The position numbers and the translations under genes are program-made. This document shows, one piece after another, positions 12,782 to 28,146 of a DNA stretch of 28,146 nt. The notes below the pieces were generated by a model, which worked only from the letters and a program-made list of their open reading frames with translations, ran no database searches and was not told where the DNA came from. The stretch covers positions 75,001 through 103,146 of the forward strand of contig LUCW03001652.1 of assembly GCA_001586965.3 (NCBI GenBank). Direction: 5' to 3'. This stretch comes from Sphaeroforma sirkka (Eukaryota; Opisthokonta; Ichthyosporea; Ichthyophonida). Positions within the stretch are counted from its first letter, which is position 1; each line of letters begins with the position of its first letter.

Positions 12782-13205
12782 CTCATAAGCTACCTAATGG
12801 TGATCTCAATACCATAAGCTACTACACCCCATAAGCTCTACTGGTGATCTCAATACCATAAGCTACTACACCCCATGAGCTACCTACTGGTGATCTCAAT
12901 ACCATAAGCTACTACACCCCATGAGCTACCTACTGGTGATCTCAATACCACAAGCTACTACACCCTATAAGCTACCTACTGGTGATCTCAATACCATAAG
13001 CTACTACACCCCATAAGCTCTACTGGTGATCTCAATACCATAAGCTACTACACCCCATGAGCTACCTACTGGTGATCTCAATACCACAAGCTACTACACC
13101 CCATAAGCTACCTACTGGTGATCTCAATACCATAAGCTACTACACCCCATAAGCTCTACTGGTGATCTCAATACCATAAGCTACTACACCCCATAAGCTA
13201 CCGAT
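12782..13205. repeat. 44/46-bp minisatellite, about 9 copies
   Basis: Units carry CATAAGCTACTACACCCCAT, AAGCTACC and TACTGGTGATCTCAATAC. The 44-bp type has AAGCTCTACTGG in place of AAGCTACCTACTGG. The two types are interspersed in a patterned order (44, 46, 46, 46, 44, 46, 46, 44). Confidence 0.95.
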
Positions 13206-14109
13206 GATCTCATTACGCGCACTCGGAGGCCACGCTCGGTGAAGGTGCGAATGGGCAATGATCTGATATCACCCGATACTATCAAGGCCCTTTATTGCGG
13301 ACAGTGATCGTCGACCGCTGTATCCCATTAAATATTAGACAGCAATATCCCACAGTTGAACTAGCACACACAAATTTCTGTGGCAATGTTCAGCTCATTC
13401 GCTCATACTGTGACAGATGGAAGTGTGCTCGCATATTGCATATGTAATGATATTCGTGTTGTGATCTATAAACCGCAGACGACGAACAGTGCTAGCCATA
13501 TAAAGCAAGTATGTCTCGCATACGCACTGGTGGCAACAACTGTACTTTACCGCGCACCCAAAAACACATCTCACGATGGCACCAGTGGCCACTATCTGCT
13601 TCAGAATGTGCATGTTTCGAGTACTCTGGAAGTGTGCTGGAATAGCTTAGAGCGATGACTTTTGAGTGCCAAACCACCTCAATCGGTATTAAGGGCATGT
13701 ACAGTTTAAAATACAATATTAAGAGTGCGTACTGTTTAAAGTACAAGAAACAACTCTGGTGCTGGTCAACGCTGATTCTGTATGTCAAGGCGCTCCAAAA
13801 GTAAAAACGACACACTTGCACACTTGCAAAGCATACCATGTCTTACAGTTAGCAAAGTCATAGGACGTGTTTTTAGAGTTTTAAGGATTTCACTTGAATA
13901 GGAACCATGTTATACAGATAAATAACAAACTCGTGAGAAAAGTGTGTGAAGGTGAAGTGTCGATGGAAAGCCAAGTACAGACGTATAGTCGCCTACTCGT
14001 ACTGCCGACGCCCATATGTTCAAACAGTCGTCCGTGCATAATATCACACTTCAAAGGACCATTTCGCAATTGAGCAGCCCAGTCTGGACTCTACAACACG
14101 AACGGCACA
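13206..14109. other. Intergenic stretch, no supported gene
   Basis: About 0.9 kb of unique sequence. Overlapping open frames of 70-115 codons on both strands (13380-13839) lack domain signatures. A short direct duplication is present near 13690-13745 (GTACAGTTTAAAATACAATA / GTACTGTTTAAAGTACAAGA). Confidence 0.5.
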
Positions 14110-14274
14110 AGCCTAGATGGACGTTCGCCCGAGTGCACGCGTTTGTGTAGTCAAACCACCAGATTGAGCGAACGTCTTTTCACACCCAGGATAGTCACAG
14201 TCATATGCGCCAGAGTGCACGCGTCTGTATGCTATCAAGTGACTAGAAGCAGTGAACGTTTTTCCACACCCAGG
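14110..14274 (-). pseudogene. Degenerate zinc-finger remnants after the stop
   Basis: Continuing past the TAA, the same frame reads PGCGKTFTASSHLIAYRRVH, a fourth finger whose first zinc-binding His is now Tyr. A shortened linker follows (HSGAYDCD instead of HSGERSYACD). Then comes a fifth finger, CEKTFAQSGGLT, which loses frame where about two bases are missing compared with finger 3 and then ends at TAG. The nucleotide similarity between fingers is very high, so the array grew by recent tandem duplication. I read this as non-coding tail sequence or an inactivated 3' end of the zinc-finger gene. Confidence 0.6.
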
Positions 14275-14597
14275 TTAGTCACAGGCATATGAACGTTCGC
14301 CAGAGTGCACACGTTTGTGTAAAGTCAAACCACCAGATTGAGCGAACGCCTTTCCACATCCAGGATAGTCAAAGGCATATGAACGTTCGCCAGAGTGCAC
14401 GCGTTTGTGTGCTATCAAATTATTAGAAACAGTAAACGCTTTTTCACACCCATGATAGTCACAGACATATGGACGTTCACCCGTATGCACACGCATATGT
14501 TTTTTGAGATCAGAAGCAGAGGCACTAGTCTGACCACAGTTGGGCCACTCACAAGTGTACGGCTTTACTGCGCCAGATCTAGATCTAGATCTAGACC
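14275..14597 (-). CDS. C2H2 zinc-finger protein, 3' exon with decayed last fingers
   Basis: The exon probably starts at 14597 after a strong acceptor (pyrimidine run ending CCTATAG) and opens with a Ser-Arg repeat made from four AGATCT units. Fingers: YTCEWPNCGQTSASASDLKK..H..H (complete, C-x4-C-x12-H-x3-H), YVCDYHGCEKAFTVSNN (complete), then YAFDYPGCGKAF, whose first Cys is Phe. TGERPY and SGERSY linkers are of the Krueppel type. The frame stops at TAA (14277-14275) at the start of a fourth finger. 5' exons were not found, since the upstream DNA is TA repeat. Such proteins bind DNA and are usually nuclear; the target is unknown. It may be a true short terminus or a gene in decay. Confidence 0.6.
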
Positions 14598-14861
14598 CTA
14601 TAGGACGAAAAAAAATTGTGTGCGGAACATTGCCTGTGAGGTACGAAATAGATATTAGTTGAGAATGCAGGTGGCTATGATCAATGACCTGTATCAGTAA
14701 AAGAATGAATTTTAATTTAGAATCATAAAAACCAATGTTTCTCCCAGAACAAGTAAGTATGTATACATATAAATGCCCGTTTATGTACATTTATATATAC
14801 ATGTATATGAATAAAGTAATAAATGAATGAATGTACAAATAAAATGAATAAAAAAAAATGA

Positions 14862-15870
<1,009 letters not shown>

Positions 15871-15877
<7 letters not shown>

Positions 15878-16010
15878 ATGTGCATATGTATGTATCTCTG
15901 TAAACACTCGTTGTACACTATTCCAAACGTGGAAGAGTGTGTGTATGTGCATATGTATGTATCTCTCTGTAAACACTCGTTGTACACTATTCCAAACGTG
16001 GAAGAGTGCG
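15871..16010. repeat. Tandem direct duplication of about 68 bp
   Basis: Two nearly identical copies of a segment with GTGTATGTGCATATGTATGT, CTCTGTAAACACTCGTTGTA and CACTATTCCAAACGTGGAAG. The second has two extra bases (CTCTCTG for CTCTG). Confidence 0.9.
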
Positions 16011-16360
16011 TGCGTTCCCATACAAGCATCGCTAAACATTTACATTGCTATATCAAAAGTATATATGTGCGCATATGTGATAGTCCGTAGGCAGAAGAGT
16101 ACATCACAGGCCACGTCCCAGCTGCTCACCAGAGTAGGCCATTATTGCTTACTCGTATCGTGCCTCCATTAGACTAGGTGGCTACTGATTGTTTGAGATA
16201 TGCCAGAGATTCTGTATACTGTCTTCGGGCAATGATTATGAATATTGATGACTGAGACTGTTCAAAGGACAATAAGGCGCTTCAGTAATATATTCTATAT
16301 ACTTAACTAATACCTAGATAGTACACATACACTATGTACACATATATAGTAGTCAAATAC

Positions 16361-16497
16361 CTTGTACCAATCGATAGCACAAGCCTGGGACCAAGTAGCG
16401 TCGATTTTGAAGCTACAGCGAGCGACGCATCGATTCTGCAAGTGTGAGCAGTGGCGGTGGTCAGTCGCCTGAGAGCACTCAGCATTGCGGACGACAT
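16361..16497 (-). CDS. Possible first exon with mitochondrial-type presequence, rest of gene not found
   Basis: ATG at 16497 opens MSSAMLSALRRLTTATAHTC and continues RIDASLAVASKSTLLGPRLV to a good donor (ACAAG|GTATTTG) at 16360. The 45 residues hold one Asp, no Glu and several Arg/Lys, Ser, Thr and Ala, and can form an amphipathic helix, as matrix-targeting presequences do. That is a composition argument only. The exon ends in phase 2. Downstream (left) is almost all TA microsatellite down to the zinc-finger exon at 14.6 kb, whose phase does not fit, so the partner exon is unknown. The gene would lie head-to-tail behind WASP. It could also be a chance open frame. Confidence 0.35.
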
Positions 16498-17160
16498 TGT
16501 ACTCGGAGCAGAGCTATTGACGTAGTATATATCACAGACGACTATGTTCCAACGTGTGTGACTGAAACGTTGGCGGTTGAAGTGTTTACAGCAGAGTTGA
16601 TGGATCGCTAAGTCTCTGGCCCCTCACTTTATGGATGTGTATATGCAGATACAGTATGTGATTTGTTATTGTGTGTATTTGTTATTCAATATGACTTCGC
16701 ATTCCAGAACAGACAAGCTACCGCAATACTGAAAAACTGTTAAAAGGTACTTATGGACTTTAAGATGCATATGGGAAAATCCTGTGCAAATACATGTGGT
16801 GCACAACTAACGTCAATATGCATTGTGTGCATAAGGAAACAATTCCCACTTTATGTAGTTACGAGAAAAAGGTGTTCGCGTCTCTGCGACTCCGCGTGCC
16901 TCCGTGGCCGCTCGTTTTGCTCTAGTCTCGAGGAATGAGACGAAGACTCGAATTGAACTATTTAAATAAAAAAAAAGATGTGCACTGTATGTACTGATTT
17001 ATTCTCGCGAAAATATTACAAAATAATCTGCCGTGGGCGAGTGGTGACTTGGAGTCTTGGGTCACAAGCAGAAAGGTTTCCACAAATACCGTTTTGGCAC
17101 TATTGATAAGATGACTATTATTTAGAAGGCTACGACGAGGACCGCCATTACTGTCCCATA
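16498..17160. other. Spacer between WASP and the presequence exon
   Basis: Mostly unique sequence. It includes a GC-richer patch at 16865-16945 on the plus strand, with a short open frame ending at 16938 that I cannot assign. The AATAAA on the minus strand at 17003-16998 may serve WASP transcripts. This spacer should also hold the promoter of the exon at 16497 if that exon is real. Confidence 0.4.
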
Positions 17161-17325
17161 TAGACATACATATTAAAAATAAAGACATACATAGATACAT
17201 GCATACCTATGCACATATATACCCATGTATGTACATATACATGCATACATACGTACATACATAAATGAGCATATATTCACACATACATATATACATGCAT
17301 ACTCACACACACACATATATATGTA

Positions 17326-17384
<59 letters not shown>

Positions 17385-17386
17385 TT
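17160..17386. repeat. ATAC/TA microsatellite
   Basis: Tetranucleotide ACAT units followed by a pure TA run at about 17335-17382, downstream of the WASP stop codon. Confidence 0.95.
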
Positions 17387-17701
17387 ATATCTATCTCACT
17401 TTTTCATCTTTAAATCTCAGGCTTGCTATGGTTAATCAGTCGAAAATACTGAAACGAAAACAGATAATATCAATCTGCCAAGACCCATTGCATTTCCTGT
17501 ATTGCTGTATATGTAGCTACCAGGTTTAAATTTGCGGCCAAAATCCGCCATGAACATCTGTGGGATGCACCAGAATAGTACTTGCAAAAGTCAGCCCCAA
17601 GACAAATACAATCTATTTTTATATTCTTTTTAGTGTCATGTGATGTAAACCCTGTGCTCGTTCCCATCGATGGCGAGAAGTTGAGCTGCGGTTGCGGTCC
17701 A

Positions 17702-26815
<9,114 letters not shown>

Positions 26816-27813
26816 AGTATATAAAAGTTGTGTGCAACTGCACTACTTGTAGTACATGGATATGCTATTCAGAAGTATCTAATAGCAGCTTCTGCCTAGT
26901 TGTTTGGCCGACTTTATCCGCGACTGTATTTGATAGCTGGGTAAGTGTTGGGCATCACACAAATGCGTACAAATAAATATATACATCTAACTATGTCTGT
27001 AAGTTATGGACTGGTTCTATAGGTCCAAATCTCCAAAACCACAAAAATCTCCAGAAGGGGTATAAATAAATATATAATTTTTTTAAATCCTATCTTGGTT
27101 TGAGTCATCAATTTGATTTTGGATGCTTCTTTATATGTCGTGTTTTTCTCTAAAAAAATACAAACATAAAATATCGCAGCCAGCACTGCCGAAGGATTTA
27201 CCTCTGCACAGGGTTCTATTTAATTTATTATCAAATACTGTAGTGTCCACTCCAGTAGAGAGACACTATATACCTTTCCTCCACAACAGCCACGCTATAT
27301 ACCTTTCCTCCACAACAGCCACGCTATATACCTTTCCTCCACAACAGCCACGCTATATACCTTTCCTCCACAACAGCCACGCTATATACCTTTCCTCCAC
27401 AACAGCCACGCTATATACCTTTCCTCCACAACAGCCACGCTATATACCTTTCCTCCACAACAGCCACGCTATATACCTTTCCTCCACAACAGCCACGCTA
27501 TATACCTTTCTCCACAACAGCCACGCTATATACCTTTCCTCCACAACAGCCACGCTATATACCTTTCCTCCACAACAGCCTACGACAATCTATGTTTAGA
27601 TGCAAGCGTGCCGTTCAGGTGCAGATGAATACGTGTTAATATAAAACCATCAACAAATACGTTAAAACGTCGTGGTTGGCACATAATTTCAAACACAACA
27701 GTACAAGCAGGTATACTTTTCCGTAGTGTGACGCCTTATTGTGTACATACTCCTGAACATCACGAAATCATAACAAGTATAGAATACCATATTCATTACA
27801 TATTTATGCTACA
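26816..27813. promoter_or_regulatory. Divergent intergenic spacer between WASP and the SNARE-like gene
   Basis: About 1 kb separates the two predicted start codons, which point away from each other, so promoters of both genes should lie here. No confident core promoter motif was identified. A TATATA-like sequence lies just upstream of the WASP ATG (26817-26822). The 29-bp minisatellite occupies roughly a third of the spacer. Confidence 0.45.
27263..27580. repeat. 29-bp minisatellite, about 11 copies
   Basis: Near-identical 29-bp units contain CTATATACCTTTCCTCCAC and CAACAGCC; one copy near 27505 lacks a single C. The plus strand is strongly pyrimidine-biased. The long open frame across it is an artefact of the repeat. 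Confidence 0.95.
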
Positions 27814-28015
27814 ATGGCTCGGAAAGGATCAGGTTCTCAGTGGCAGATCGGTCAAGATGACAATCGCAGTGACGACAGTTTCCTTGACAGAGACTACTTG
27901 GATCCCGTCGACGAGTTCCGCAAAAAACACAGTGCGGTCAACAAATGCGTTCGATGTGGATTTCGCTCGCTTATCTAACGAGATCTCTAATGGGATATAT
28001 ACGTTCAGTCAGAAG
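27814..28015 (+). CDS. Possible syntaxin-like (Qa-SNARE) first exon, with an apparent one-base frame shift
   Basis: ATG at 27814 (context ACAATGG) opens a hydrophilic frame, MARKGSGSQWQIGQDDNRSD, which reaches a stop at 27976. The adjacent frame then carries AFDVDFARLSNEISNGIYTF and SQK up to a strong donor (CAGAAG|GTGAGT) at 28016. The second segment resembles the start of the Habc helix of endosomal syntaxins such as syntaxin 7/12 and Pep12 (inference from pattern). The two frames would be one if the A6 run at 27922-27927 had one base fewer. Alternatively, translation starts at an ATG in the second frame near 27859. The gene continues beyond the right edge and is divergent from WASP, with about 1 kb between the two start codons. 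Confidence 0.4.
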
Positions 28016-28146
28016 GTGAGTATCTACTGGCGTATTGGTACTGCGTGCAGCAGTATTGTACAGTTATCTCATAGAGTTGATTTCGTTCCAGATACAGAAT
28101 TAATCAGTGTGAGTGTATTTTGTATGTGTTTATCAACCGTGTATTT

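Noticed and set aside
16865-16975. tRNA-like GC-rich patch with GACTCGAATTGAAC
   Set aside because: No cloverleaf could be formed: the arms flanking the supposed T-loop do not pair on either strand.
27123-27599. 158-codon open frame with repeated Pro-Gln-Gln-Pro and Tyr-Thr-Phe
   Set aside because: It is the 29-bp minisatellite read through. A 29-bp unit rotates frame, so the apparent protein repeat spans three units and has no start or splice context.

Overview
The window is eukaryotic nuclear DNA from an intron-rich genome. Coding exons are short (about 60-330 bp), have GT-AG ends (donors mostly GTATGT, GTACGT or GTAGGT), and sit in long introns full of minisatellites and TA microsatellites. 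Two large genes could be assembled by eye. One encodes a Son-of-sevenless (Sos) type protein with histone fold, DH and PH domains. The other encodes a Wiskott-Aldrich syndrome protein (WASP). A Sos with its histone fold, together with intron richness and extreme TA repeats, fits a unicellular relative of animals. An ichthyosporean such as Sphaeroforma is my guess, not a proof.

Layout, left to right. 1-7.6 kb (minus strand): N-terminal half of Sos, ten exons from 7572 down to 125; the gene runs off the left edge. 7.6-9.05 kb: AT-rich microsatellite block with an uninterrupted TA tract of about 155 bp. 9.05-14.1 kb: mostly unique sequence with no convincing gene, a TA block (11.9-12.3 kb) and a 44/46-bp tandem array (12.78-13.2 kb). 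14.1-14.6 kb (minus): a C2H2 zinc-finger exon whose 3' fingers are decayed. 14.8-15.9 kb: TA block. 16.36-16.5 kb (minus): a possible first exon with a mitochondrial-type presequence. 17.70-26.82 kb (minus): WASP, apparently complete in 13 exons and 583 codons, with WH1, basic region, CRIB/GBD, proline-rich region, WH2 elements and central-acidic tail; the last exon adds only Asp-Asp-stop. 26.8-27.8 kb: divergent intergenic spacer with a 29-bp minisatellite. 27.8 kb to the end (plus): first exon of a possible syntaxin-like (Qa-SNARE) gene.

Functionally, Sos (Ras/Rho-family exchange factor) and WASP (Cdc42/Rac effector that activates Arp2/3) both link small GTPases to the cytoskeleton. Their proximity is worth noting but does not show co-regulation. 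No virus-like element, LINE, SINE, DNA transposon, tRNA, rRNA or CRISPR array was recognised. Three places show a one-base discordance with an otherwise clear reading frame: the WASP exon 10 end, the Sos exon 1/2 junction, and the SNARE-like exon. They may be assembly indels, real lesions or unusual splicing. All exon joins are by-eye predictions from splice consensus, phase and domain similarity recalled from memory; no alignment was run.
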